Shown here one piece after another: positions 51,531 through 62,840 of a DNA stretch of 64,000 nt. Within the stretch, counting starts at the first letter, position 1. Each line of letters starts with the position of its first letter. A model generated the notes under the pieces. The model had not been told where the DNA came from and searched no databases. It saw only the letters and a list, made by a program, of their open reading frames with translations. A program made the position numbers and the translations under genes. The DNA is taken from assembly GCA_030760725.1 (NCBI GenBank), contig JASWHV010000005.1:29769241-29833240 (forward strand), given 5' to 3'. Source of the stretch: Neostapfia colusana (taxonomy: Eukaryota; Streptophyta; Magnoliopsida; Poales; Poaceae).

Positions 51531-52475
51531 CTACTCGGAGTAGAACTCGACCTCCTGCGGGTCGTCCTCCTCCGGTACCTCTGCTGGTGGCTCTGGATCT
51601 ACCACCTCTTCTCCCATCCCGGGTTCTCCCATTGCTGGAAGGCCCAAGACCACCGGTACGCCTAACACCGGAGGTACGAGGTCCTGCAAAGCATGCACCT
51701 CGTCCATAGCCTGGTTGTAATCTTCTTCCCAGCCTTGCCCTTCCTCAATAGCGTCGTCCCACTCTTGAGTGAGTTCCTCGTTCTGCTGAGTCAGATTCTG
51801 TACCAGTTCTTGCAACGCCGCGATGTCGACACGGCTTATCCTCTTCGCCTTCTTCAGACGATGCAACTGATTGTGTTGTTCATTCAGTCGCTTAATCGTC
51901 GGAAGGAGCACATTGCGGAGTGCGCTGTGAGCACTCTCGAAATGGTCTCCACAGCTCGTGCTCTCCTTGAGCTTTGTGGCGAGATGCTCCGTATGAACAA
52001 CTTGGCTGTCCATCACGGCGTTTCCCGCCGTCATCTGGAGGCTGAGATTTGCCCCCGCGGGGTTGTACCTTGGACAACTCGGATCTGTTGCCTCCCGGTA
52101 CCTCTCTTCCCACACATGCTGAGCCCGTCCCTCCACCGGAACGAGCGTGTATGGAGTGCCCCCCATAGCCTGCACGTGTAGTTGGCAGAAACGTGACATG
52201 GTGTCACGGGCTGCCACTTGCCACATCCCTTCCGGTTGTCTTCCTCTCACCGTGACGGTGAACGGCACCCAACCGGGTGGCGTAGGTCCTGCAGGGACTT
52301 CGACATGGACCATCCACGTCTTGTTCCCCTCTTCGCCTTCTTCCTTGGCGAAGTACTGCGGCATCTGGTTGTACCCGAAATATTGGAGCATTTGCCACAA
52401 TGCTTCCGGGTAGCCGCTACGGTGAGAACAGTGGGACATCACCCACCCGTTCTCCAACTTCTTATCTGCTGTCAT
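51531..52475 (-). CDS. Gy-A ORF0 (upstream of gag), intact accessory ORF
   Basis: It starts at the ATG at 52475 (MTADKKLENGW), chosen because it follows TATTTTACAG directly and the family shows the same setting in Gy-B. It has about 314 residues with no internal stop, the only long undamaged frame of Gy-A. Order: a globular N-terminal half (SGYPEALWQMLQYFGYN, WMVHVEVPAGPTPPGWVPFTVTVRG, AARDTMSRFCQLH), then AHSALRNVLLPTIKRLNEQH, a coiled coil of some 50 residues (VDIAALQELVQNLTQQNEELTQEW in part), and a Pro-rich acidic tail ending PEEDDPQEVEFYSE. No known catalytic motif. I do not know its role; coiled coil plus acidic tail would fit a protein-protein or chaperone-like role, but that is a guess. 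Gag starts about 270 nt downstream. Confidence 0.7.
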   Translation of the reverse strand: MTADKKLENGWVMSHCSHRSGYPEALWQMLQYFGYNQMPQYFAKEEGEEGNKTWMVHVEVPAGPTPPGWVPFTVTVRGRQPEGMWQVAARDTMSRFCQLHVQAMGGTPYTLVPVEGRAQHVWEERYREATDPSCPRYNPAGANLSLQMTAGNAVMDSQVVHTEHLATKLKESTSCGDHFESAHSALRNVLLPTIKRLNEQHNQLHRLKKAKRISRVDIAALQELVQNLTQQNEELTQEWDDAIEEGQGWEEDYNQAMDEVHALQDLVPPVLGVPVVLGLPAMGEPGMGEEVVDPEPPAEVPEEDDPQEVEFYSE

Positions 52476-53944
52476 CTGTAAAATATATTTGGGAAATGTC
52501 AAATATTTATTTAAACAGTAAACCATTGAGTTATAACATAAGACATGTCATTGAACCCATAAAACTTGGAAACATAGTTCAAATTTTAAACAAATTTGAC
52601 TGCTGATCTGCCGTTCCCATGACAGCCCTGACCAGTTTCCATTTCAACCTAACTTAGGCCTTGCTAAACGCAAAACCAAATCTGGAGCTCAACATCAAAG
52701 TTAAAGCTAACTTCAATAGCTTTCCAGAAAGTATTTGCTTGGCCTAAGATCTGTCCTGGTTCAAAAGTTATGAGATGTCAAAGTTAGCATAATTTCTGGA
52801 AACAATTGGACAGCACCTCCCTGATTAGGTACTGATTTAATCCAAGAATTCCAGTTAATTCTGTTCTAAATCTGACAAAACTTTCTGTTACAAAGTTGTA
52901 ACCTATCTCATAAGCTTTCCGGAACTACCTCATTTTCTATTTTTGGATTTTTATGCAGGAAGTTATTCTTAATTTACAGAGAGTCTTTGCTCTGCCCTGT
53001 TTTCTGGACAGTTTCAACTCTACTGCATTTTTCGATTGGTTATGGGATGAAACACCTCTGGAACTCAACAGAAAAGTTGTAAAGATCTTCTAAATCTTTC
53101 CAGAAATGTGTCATATGACCCAAACCTCGGAAGAACTCAACCTCTAACCTCTGATTAACTCCAGCCCTAATTCAGCTGAAACCAGAGTACCCTGTCCTTA
53201 ACAACCTATAAGTTGAAAACTTGTTAACTTTGAATATCCTTTTCAAGGGAAGGAGTTACATCAAGTTTTACTACTTTGGATCAAAACCTTCAGCTTTTTA
53301 AAATGAAGTTGTTAATTTAGTGGGGTGTGACGTCGATGCGTCACCAAATTATGTCGGTACTACGTCCTCACAAAGAAAACCTATACCGGACTTAGCCGGC
53401 TTCGTTACTTCAGTGGCACTAAACGTCACTCGCACACGGATGCTACACATCTACCGTTTCGTGGTCAGGCTACCTGCAGAAACTCAAACAATCATCAGAC
53501 TTGGCTGCACACCGAGCCCGGAATCCACACAGTTCGCACAACCGGCCGTCATCACTCGCCCGGATGTTCTCAAGCTAAACACGCCTTGAGTTACGTGTTC
53601 ACGTTTCAGACCACGTGACGGGGTCTCCCAAGTTGCACCTCGCACGCCAGGGATAGACGTTGCTCAAATACCCCAAACGACATGAAGAGTCGTAGAGGAT
53701 ACTAAAGCGGGTCGGGTTACTTGCCACCCGTGGGGCTCCACCCTTCAGCTTGTGCGCACTGGTGGACAGCGCTCACGTGTACCCCCCAAGACATAAACGT
53801 CCCGAGATGCATGATTTTCCAACATAATGAAATAGGTTAATATGCCACCTTCTATATGCTAATAACATCCTTATACGGGCTACTAACTTGTTCCTCACTG
53901 GATTTTTGAAAAAGAATACCTTTGTACTGTGTTAAACCTCAAGC
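52476..53944 (-). other. Gy-A leader (5' untranslated, candidate intron)
   Basis: These 1.47 kb between primer site and ORF0 have no credible ORF. The half near ORF0 (52476-53320) is AT-rich, the other half is balanced. A donor-like AAAG/GTATTC has its GT start at 53919, and an acceptor-like TATATTTTACAG ends at 52476; together they would remove nearly the whole leader. A small inverted repeat GTGACG...CGTCAC lies at 53327-53344. Confidence 0.45.
53914..53924 (-). other. Splice-donor-like site in Gy-A leader
   Basis: AAAG/GTATTC, 26 nt past the primer site, nearly the same distance as in Gy-B (28 nt). Confidence 0.4.
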
Positions 53945-53958
53945 GAGCTCTGATACCA
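53945..53958 (-). other. Gy-A primer binding site (initiator tRNA-Met type)
   Basis: The minus strand reads TGGTATCAGAGCTC, 4 nt inside the 5' LTR. The first 12 bases match the initiator tRNA-Met complement. Confidence 0.85.
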
Positions 53959-53962
53959 ACGC

Positions 53963-56900
53963 TGACACGACCCCAAAGGTCTTGTCGAGCCAGGATCACG
54001 CTAAGGGGTGCTGCGTTGCACAGCACCGGATAACACACGTCAAAGGTACAAAGCGGAAGCGAAATTTTATTACATAAACAAGTTTATGAACATGTTTACA
54101 TCAAAATAAGTCCAGTCTACACTCACGAGCGTAGACTACGCATCAAGTCCACGTTCAGCCCTTGAACGTGTCCTTGCTAGCACACACACACACTAACTCT
54201 GCGGCGTGCACGACTCCCACTCGACGGGGTTCCCCTCCTGGGGTTCCATCTCCTCTTCGGGAGTCCCTTCCTCATAAAACCCTGCAAAAGCTTAAAACAC
54301 AAGCAGTGAGCACGAAGGCTCAGCAAGTCTGACCCGTCTCACCTAAACATGGAACTTCTACATGAGGGGTGATGGGTACATGAGGCAAAAATCATTTGCA
54401 AAGGACTCGCCTAATTAGTGGAACCTTACTTTCAAGTTTTAGCAGCAGGTAGTGGAGAACCTTACGCTAAGGCACATGAGAGAGCCGCAATCAAACAAGA
54501 AACACATTTCTCTCATGTACTTTGCCCAAAGATGAAAAGAACTTTAGTTAGCTCTAAACTACAGCAATTCATTAGCAATCAAGTCCATCTTTCAATTAGC
54601 ATCATTTTAACATGTAACTAGCCTATTCTTTCTACGTCACGGTACAGTGAACAAGTGGTACTCACTGACCGCGAGGGACGGCGATTATAATCGATTTACA
54701 CCTGCAGGGTTACCCGAACAACCCGTCACGTACGCCCGTACTCGATGTTGCCTACAACAACCATCACGGACGCCGTACGCAACCACCTTTCACCCGTCAG
54801 CCAAATATTGAACCGGTCCCATTGTCCCGAGCAAGAGGTCAGTGCACGCACATCTCCGTGCCGCCAGCCGATTTACACCTCAAGCTCTCAACCTACCCTC
54901 TGAACGACGGGCAATGCCTCAATACCCAGCTACCCGAGTTACATCGGTTTCCCGGTTCCCATATAGCCGGTAGGTCTTCGGTACTGTTCTAGCTTGTTCA
55001 ACAGGCCCGCACACAGCTCGGTCCTCAATCGACACAAGCGGAGCTACAGCACACAGGCCCCAAAGTCTTGCTGCCCTTACTCTCCGCTTGGTCTCATTTT
55101 CTTGCCATGTGTTTCATGTGCTATCACTACCCGAGTCGAGTGCCTCTAGCCTATGCTCGCGAGTAGTTCCAACTACTCGACTTGTACCGAATCCTACTCT
55201 ATCATAGCAATGCAGTAGCTAACGGGGTTTGCAATCCTAAACCCAATCCATGGTTCTCTTGGCTATGCAGTTGGGTTTCCAAACAAGACTCTAATGCAAA
55301 GAATAAAGTAAACAAGTATGTGCTCAAAACAATAAAGATTTGTAAAAAGGTTAATGCAAACTGGAGCTTGCCTTGCTGCTCTTGGTCGTAGGCTAGCTGC
55401 TCCTCCGGTGTTATGAAGTCTAGGACTTCGGGTTCCTCCTCGACCTTAGCGACTACATGATAAAAGCAATATATGTATCAATTTAAATGCATTTGTATTG
55501 AGTTTGAAGTTGTGAAGTCTATAACCTTTGCTAGACAGACCTAATGACTGTGAAACTTTTACTGTGGCTTGGTTACAACCTAAACAGAGACTTGGTCAAG
55601 TTTTAGTTGCAGCAAAGCTCATTTGAGCCCTCCACAATTAATTATGTCCTTAACCTTAATTGGAACTCTTAGGGTGTTCTAGGGATCTTCATGAAACAAA
55701 CTATGACTTTCTGAAAACTAGATTTTCAGAGGGTCCTAATGGAGTTGGTCTCACTTAATTGGAAGTCCCTAACTAAAGATATGAGCTAAACAATTTCAGA
55801 GAAAATTTCTGAAAATGTTTCTGAACATTTTCTATTTTCTCTGGAACAGTTTCACTAATCACACCATTAGGTGGATCAAATGAGCTCCAATGGGTCTGAA
55901 ATTTTTATGGTAGTTCAGGGATACTTTGGTGAATATCCGAGCAGAATTTCAGAATTTTCCTCCACAGGATTCTCCAGTTAAAATTCCAAACAATTTAAAC
56001 TTTGAGGATTTAATTCTGGAGAATTAAGGAATTTCATGAAGTGAAACTTGATTTGCTGGAAAGTACTCAGAGAGCTGAATCCAGCAAAATTTGGTTCACT
56101 CAATTTGGAGCTTCCTAGCCAAAGTTATGAGGATTTGAAGTTTGAAGGAAATCTGAAAATCAGGGAAAAGTTTAAACTCGCGCGTGGGCCCAGGGGACAC
56201 GCGTCGCACGCCGAGGCGACAGCACACCGCGGCCCATAAGGATTTTGCGCGCCAGCACACCCGATCCTGGCCGCAGCCCGATCCCGATTTAAAATATCGG
56301 CCGCTGACAGCTGGGGTCCACCCCTTTCTTCAACCTCGCGACGCCCGCGCTCCACCGCCGAGGGACCTCGCCGGAGAGCTCGCCGCCGGCTTCTGTACAG
56401 CTACAAACTTCACGATTCTAGCCGCCCCTGCCTACTTTCACTCGGGGAAGAGGATTCCGGGGTCAGCTGCTCATGACAATGGCCGGTGCATGGTCGGCGA
56501 CGAGCCGCCACCTCGGGAAGACTTCGGCCATGTCGGCTGACTACCCTAGCACCTCAACTACTCGAGGAACCGGTCGGGAAGCATCAGTGGACCTCAGGGA
56601 AGGTCGACATGAGCTCGAGGCAGCTCGGGAACGGTCCGAATTAGGTCCTCACCGTGCGCCCGATGCCTCCCGTTTACTCCGCCATTGGTAAACCTCGAAT
56701 TACGCCGGGTACAGAGGTTCTTCGGCCAAGAGTTGTGAAGGCAACTTGTGTGTTACCGTGTCTAGTTTGTGTGAGAGCGGCTTGAGGCCCTCTAATCCTT
56801 TCTAGAGCACGAATTAAACAGAATCGCACCCGAAGGTCGTTCTGCACACAGAAAGGGGAAAAATGGAAATTCGCCGCCGGTGAGCAACCACTCGAGCTGT

Positions 56901-58002
56901 GGCTCGGGGGTGAGCAGCACCAGTCACCGGCGCGTCCAAGGGTTCCTTGGCTCGGGCGTGACAACGCCCTGGTTGGGCTGTCCACGGGAGCCCGAGGTGC
57001 GGCGATTCAAAGTCCCGAATTTGATCTTTCGGCACAGCCGATATCAATCGGTTTCAACTGAATTCTAGCAGCGGGGAGTACGGAGGAGGTCTCTAGTACC
57101 TTGCTGGGGCTCTGGAGTGGACGGAGGGAGCTGTGATCGGCGTTCTTCGATCGATTCCGAGCTGCGGAAAACTTTGGCCGGCGCTGAGTTCTTGCGGAGA
57201 AGAACGGTGATGCCTCGGCCGAGGAGGGGGGCAGGCGCCTTAAGAAGGCTCTGCACCGCCTCACGCCCGCGCGTGGGCAAGCAGCTGCTGGTGCGGCGGC
57301 TGCCCTCGGTGGCGATCGCAGCGGCGGCTCGGCGACCCGAGTGAGAAAAGTCTCAGTCGGTTTGATCCGAGCAGTGGCTGACATGTGGGTCCCACTTCCA
57401 GTTTTAACCTCTGAAATTTACTCCTAATCACTGTTGTAAACAGTGAGCCCCATAATACCCCTGGTAATTCAAATTATTCACCCATGAACCATTTGAATTG
57501 ATCAAAGTTCAAATTGGGTTTGGTTTGAGTGAATTTCAGCACAAGTGCAGTTTTGAATTCAAATGAAGTTTTAATTTGTCCCACTTAGCTCATGTCAAGA
57601 TCAACTCCAAATGGAGTGAAAATTGGTGTGTGGGTTCACAAAAATGTGCTGAGTAAGAATATGCCTCCCACTTTTAAATTCATGGGATAAAAACAGTTTG
57701 AATTTGAATATGGTTTCAAACTGCCCTCTTTCTAACTGTACCCAAAATGACCTCAAAAAGGTTTGGAATTTGGGTGAAACTTGGCATGGACATCCTTAGC
57801 AAAGTGTAGGAGTTTTCATATGTCCAGCCCACCTATATCACATGTGTGAAATACCACTTTGGCAATGTGTGAGTTTGTTCTCTAATGAGCATGTTGATAA
57901 TTGTTACTTGCTCTTCATTTGTGTTCATCATCCTTCCTCAAATGAGGTGTGTGGTGTGGTGATGAACACTGCAAATGTGTGTCAAAAACTGAGGCCCTTA
58001 CA
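53963..58002 (-). mobile_element. Gy-A 5' LTR (4,040 bp)
   Basis: Same ends and order as 32262-36300; ends CTTACA at 58002 next to CTCTC. Confidence 0.95.
54007..54027 (-). other. Gy-A LTR-terminal hairpin, 5' LTR copy
   Basis: Arms GGTGCTG and CAGCACC, unchanged from the 3' LTR copy although the surrounding sequence differs at several sites. In the transcript it lies about 50 nt upstream of the primer site. Confidence 0.65.
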
Positions 58003-58007
58003 CTCTC
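58003..58007. other. Gy-A target-site duplication, right copy (CTCTC)
   Basis: Identical to 32257-32261. Confidence 0.9.
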
Positions 58008-59822
58008 ATAAACATTGGCCTGCACCCCTGGATAGTACTCTTTGAGAGGAATCCAACAAAATTTGTTTCACAATTTTTGGACACTCCTACACAAAGTTAT
58101 GGCTCTCCAAAGTTTGAACTAAAGTGGGAAAATCTGGAAAATGTTTAAATGCTGACAGTGGGTCCCACCTGTCATCCCTAACCTCCAGACTCGCGCCAAA
58201 CACACCAGTGGCGGCCCCCTCCGGTGAGGTCGCCGGAAAACCAGTTCCCAGCCACCTCCAGACCCCCTGCTGGCCGCCCCCCATATTTCCCCATGCTGAA
58301 CACGTTGGTGAGGTCGCCGGCGGCTAAAACTCGCCGGAAAACAGTGTGCACCGGCCACAGCAAACCCTAGGGCTCCGGCGAGGTATTGCACGGTGAATTC
58401 TCCACCAAATGGTCGGTTCTTGGGCTCTACAGCACCAGGGGATCATGTAGAAGACCGGCATGAGGTCTAAACAAGCTGGAGAGGGCTCTAAACCTATCGG
58501 CATCGTGCGCCCGATAGGGTCCAGCGGCATACCCTCTAAAAGAGCTCGGATTGCTCACTCTACACTCAATTTCTTGGTCTTTAATCGATGGAGGTGGTGT
58601 GCTAGGCATTTAACATCCTGTGTGTGAAGTTTGAGACCCAACAAGCACGATTTGAGGACGAATTTTACAATTCCTTACCTCAAGGTCCGTTTCTGCCGCC
58701 CGGGAGAAAAACTTGAAATTCTCCCTCTGTGATCAATGGCTCGGGCTGAGCTTTGGAGGTGAGCAACTAGACTTTTTAGGTGCACAGAAGGGGTGGCTTG
58801 CTTGGGCGTGAACCCTCCTGGTTTGGGCTGTCCACGGCGTCCAGTTTCAGTTCCTCCAGTTTGAGCTCGGGAGCAGAGGAAACCTCGCTGTTTCTAGGCG
58901 CCAGCAAGCATGGAACAGCGGAGGAAGGGTGCTAGCCGGCCAGAGCACTCATGGGCGAAGGTCTTTGCTGTGGAGACCTCAAGCATCTGGTGCTAGGTGG
59001 CTGGGTAATCCGGAGAAGAAACAAGGGCGCTGGTTGTGTTCTGCTCGGGAGAGAAACCCACGGGAGCAGACCGAGCAGGGGAGAAAAGTTGAATTGGCTT
59101 CGTGCACTCTCTCGGTGTGAGGATCAGACCGAGCCCACGAGGGAAGAAGGAGCTGGCGCTGTGGTACGTCGGTTGACGCCGGTGAGCAGGAGCTGTCACG
59201 CGTGTGCTGCCCGAGTGAAACAGAGAAGCCTTCAGTCTCAAGTCTACTGACATGTGGGCCCCATGTCCCCCCTCTTATCCTCCGGTTCCGGATAAAATAG
59301 CAAACGAGCTCCAAATTTGACCAAACTTGGAGGATAGGACAAAATATTTATGAGGAACTCAAATATGAAATCAGATTTTTAAATTGAGTTTGTTTGGTTC
59401 AAAATTCAAATTTAAGTTTGAATTTAAACGTGCCCTCATTTAATCCTCGGAATAAATAGTATACGAGCTCCAAAATTATTCCAATTTGGACCAGAAGCTC
59501 CTTAATACCTGGAAATAGCATTGGTGAATTCATTTGCATGTATTTGGAAATCTGAATATGAATCCTTTTAAAAGGATTAAAATTGTGTTTAAATTTCCTC
59601 CACTCTCCTCATAGAAAAGGGTGCACATGAGTTTGAGTTTTTGGGAGTGTAATTCTTTCCCCTAGGTTAACATGTGTTGAGCATAGGCTAGAGAAAATTT
59701 TTAACTCCCTCACCTGTCCATATTTGTGTTCATCATTTCATGTGACACAATTATAGCCTTTCTTCGCCTTAACGTTGTTTCATAAGTTGAAATCAAACTT
59801 TACAAAAGTTAGGGCTGTTACA
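58003..59822 (-). mobile_element. Gy-C 3' LTR, inner part (U3 side)
   Basis: It continues the LTR interrupted at 32261: 'cactcctacacaaagttatgg', a GC-rich block (58150-59280), then AT-rich U3 ending GGGCTGTTACA at 59822. Together with 29900-32261 the LTR is about 4.2 kb. Short ORFs in the GC-rich block show no domain and are not called. Confidence 0.8.
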
Positions 59823-59835
59823 TTCCTCCCCCCTT
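59823..59835 (-). other. Gy-C polypurine tract
   Basis: The minus strand reads AAGGGGGGAGGAA directly next to the LTR. Confidence 0.75.
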
Positions 59836-59840
59836 AAAAG

Positions 59841-59857
59841 AATCTCGTCCCGAGATT
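59841..59857 (-). other. Hairpin next to Gy-C polypurine tract
   Basis: Arms AATCTCG and CGAGATT, 3-base loop, as in Gy-A. Confidence 0.65.
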
Positions 59858-59883
59858 ACAACGGAAAGAAGAAGGGAGAACGA

Positions 59884-61370
59884 CTACTGGACATATGGTA
59901 CAAACAAGTCGGGAAAATTTAAATGGAGAAAATCCTCGCTTTCCCACGTAGCTTCATCAGCGGTGTGGTTGCTCCACAAGACTTTGTAAAATCGCAATGT
60001 CCGATTTCTTGTGGCACGAGTCTTCTCGTCAATAATCTGTATCGGATACTCAGAATAAGTGAGATCCGGTTGAAGATCCTCAATGTTCTCCATATGAACT
60101 GCGGTTGGGTACTTAAGACATTTCCGCAGCTGAGAGACGTGGAAAACATTGTGAATGCCCGAATGTGACGCCGGTAACTCCAGACGATAGGCCACGGGTC
60201 CGCATATCTCAGTGACAGCAAACGGCCCAATGAATCGCGGAGCAAGCTTTCCCTTCACTCTGAAACGATGAACCCCTTTCATAGGAGAGACACGAAGATA
60301 CACATGGTCCCCGATGTCGAAGTGAAGAGGTCGACGTCGTTTGTCTGCATAACTCTTCTGCCGAGATTGAGCAGCCTTGAAATTGGCTTGGATCACTCGC
60401 ACTCGTTACTCGGCTTCATTCACAAGATCAATCCCGTAGACCACTCTCTCGCCGGACTCACACCAATTCTGCGGTGTGTGGCACTTCCGGCCATAAAGAG
60501 CTTCATACGGGGCCATTTTGATGCTGGATTGATAACCATTATTATACGAGAATTCTGCTAACGGTAGATGGTCATCCCAATTCTTCCCATGGTTGATGAC
60601 ACATGCCCGTAGCATATCCTCCATAATCTGATTTATCCTCTCCGTTTGACCATCAGTTTGCGGATGATACGCTGAACTCCGAATTAACTTAGTTCCCAAG
60701 GAAGCATGCAGTTGCTCCCAAAATCTGGATACAAACAACGCACCTCGGTCAGACACGATGGTGCGGGGAACCCCGTGTAAACACACGATTCTCGAGATGA
60801 ACAGCTCCGCATACTTCTTTGCCACATATTTGGTATGGACTGGAATAAAATGAGCTGTCTTGGTGAAACGATCGACGATTACACAAATAGAATCATGCTT
60901 GTTGCTGTTCATGGGTAAACCGACGATGAAGTCCATACTTATGTCTTCCCACTTCCATGCTGGAACCTTCAGCGGTTGAAGTGGTCCGGCTTTCCTCATA
61001 TGGTCGGCTTTAACCCGCCGACACGTATCACACTCGGATACGTACTTCGCAATCTCTCTCTTCATCCGTGTCCACCAGAACTTAGATTTTAAGTCCTGAT
61101 ACATCTTGTTGCTTCCTGGATGAATGGAGTACTTGGATAAATGCGCTTCATCCAATATCTTCCTCCGCAATTTCATATCCCGGGGTACAACTATTCGGTT
61201 GTTAAACCAGAGCGTACCCTCTTCATCTTTGCAGAACATTTTCAACTCACCGCTGTCCACTCTCCTCCGGATGTAAGACATACCTCTGTCTCTCTTCTGA
61301 GCCTCTACAATCTTATCTCGGATTGTAGGAATAAGAGCGAGGTTGAACAGCGATAATAGGGAACTAAGCG
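59884..61370 (-). pseudogene. Gy-C integrase
   Basis: Zinc-binding part HLSKYSIHPGSNKMY and SECDTCRRVKADH; DDE core with D in SMDFIVGLP, D in IVSDRGALF and E in QTDGQTERINQ; then YNNGYQSSIKMAPYEALYGRKC, a stop (TAA, 60403-60405) after NEAE, and the C-terminal tail KLAPRFIGPF, HNVFHVSQLRKC and VLWSNHTADEATWESEDF with the chromodomain-like end. It is close to the Gy-A integrase but clearly a different family member. A frameshift near 61370 separates it from RNase H. The catalytic residues are present; the stop before the tail makes it inactive. Confidence 0.88.
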
Positions 61371-62840
61371 CAGGCTTGGTTCTCCTTCTTCATGTGCGTC
61401 CATGGCTAAATGGTGAACGTGGGCTTTCCGACTAAGTGCGTCGGCAACCACATTCGCTTTGCCCGGATGGTAATGAATTTCAAGTTCGTAATCCTTGATC
61501 AATTCGAGCCATCTTCGCTGCCTCATGTTCAGTTCTTTCTGTGTGAAGATGTACTTCAAGCTTTTGTGGTCAGTGTAGAGATGTACTAGATTGCCTAGTA
61601 GATAATGTCTCCACATTTTCAATGCTAGGACCACTGCAGCTAGTTCAAGGTCGTGTGTCGGGTAATTCTGCACATGACCCCTGAGTTGTCAGGATCCATA
61701 CGCGACCACACGTCCTTCTTGCATCAACACACAACCCAAACCAATGCCGGATGCATCACAATAAACATCAAACGGCTTCGTGGCGTCTGGCTGGGCCAAA
61801 ACTGTAGCTGTAGTGAGATACTTCACTAAAGTTTGAAAAGCTTGTTCGCATGAATTGCTCCAATCATACTTGGTGCTTTTCTTCAACAGCTCCGTCATAG
61901 GTTTAGCGACTTTGGAGAAGTTTGGAATGAATCTCCGGTAATAACCCGCTAAACCTAGGAAACTCCTCACTTCATGAACAGATGTTGGAGATTTCCAATT
62001 CAGCACTTGCTCGATTTTACTTGGGTCCACAGCGATGCCTTCCGCTGAAATAATATGCCCAAGAAACGGCACTTTGCTGATCCAAAACTCACATTTACTG
62101 AACTTTGCATATAGCTTGTGTTCTCTCAAGCGTTGGAGTACAATACGCAAATGTTCAGCATGTTCTTCTTCTGACTTTGAATAGACCAAAATGTCGTTGA
62201 TGAAAACCACGACGAACTTGTCTAACTCCGGCATGAACACAGAGTTCATGAGATACATAAAATGAGCAGGAGCATTGGTCAATCCAAAGGATATGACAAG
62301 GTATTCATAAAGACCATATCTTGTCGAGAACGCCGTCTTAGGTACGTCTTCTGCCCGGATTTTTATCTGGTGATACCCGGACCGAAGATCCATCTGGAAA
62401 ATACCTTAGCACCCACTAGTTGGTCAAATAAAATATCAATGCACGGTAGTGGATACTTATTCTTGATAGTGACAGCATTCAGTGGACGATAATCTACGCA
62501 TAGTCTCAAAGTCTCGTCCTTCTTCTTCACGAAGAGTGCGGAACAGCCCCAAGGTGATGAACTTGGGCGTATAAAACCTTTGTCCATGAGGTCATTAAGC
62601 TGCTCCTTCAATTCTGCTAGCTCCTTCGGTGCCATTTTGTATGGTCGCCGAGAAATAGGTGTTGTTCCCGGTGCTAGTTCAATTTTGAACTCTACATCAC
62701 GTTCGGGCGGCATGCCCGGCAAGTCTTCGGGAAACACATCTGGATATTCACATACCACTGGAATATCCTCAAGCTTAGGAGCTTCAATCTGATGCACTGC
62801 TGCAACTTGTTGTGATGGATCCACAAGTTTCAATGTGTTG
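61371..62840 (-). pseudogene. Gy-C reverse transcriptase and RNase H
   Basis: It begins EDIPVVCEYPDVFPEDLPGMPP, then KGFIRPSSSPWGCSALFVKKKD and VDYRPLNAVTIKNKYPLP. One base is missing near 62395 (in the FSKMDLRSGYHQ motif). The catalytic motif reads FINDILVYS: the first Asp of the usual FIDD is Asn (62196-62198). RNase H has PFDVYCDASGIGLG, a stop (TGA, 61689-61691) after VAYGS, then THDLELAAVV, LYTDHKSLKYIF and HPGKANVVADALSRKA. A frameshift follows near 61370. So four separate defects, one at an active-site residue. Confidence 0.88.

Larger units (their letters stand above)
32262..58002 (-). mobile_element. Gy-A: Ty3/gypsy retrotransposon with ORF0, carrying nested Gy-B
   Basis: On the minus strand the order is 5' LTR (58002-53963), primer site, leader, ORF0, gag-protease, reverse transcriptase-RNase H, [Gy-B inserted], integrase, polypurine tract, 3' LTR (36300-32262). 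A perfect 5-bp CTCTC duplication flanks it. Without Gy-B it is about 15.4 kb. LTRs begin TGACACGACC and end CTTACA. The integrase tail with a chromodomain-like end (VLWSNHSINEATWESEEFL) points to a chromovirus such as Tekay/Del. Long LTRs plus ORF0 recall the grass RIRE3/RIRE8 type, from memory. All genes are broken. Confidence 0.9.

Noticed and set aside
58951..59314. Host gene candidate in the GC-rich stretch right of Gy-A
   Set aside because: The stretch is the inner part of the Gy-C LTR. It has the same order of blocks as the Gy-A LTR and ends at the LTR border next to a polypurine tract.
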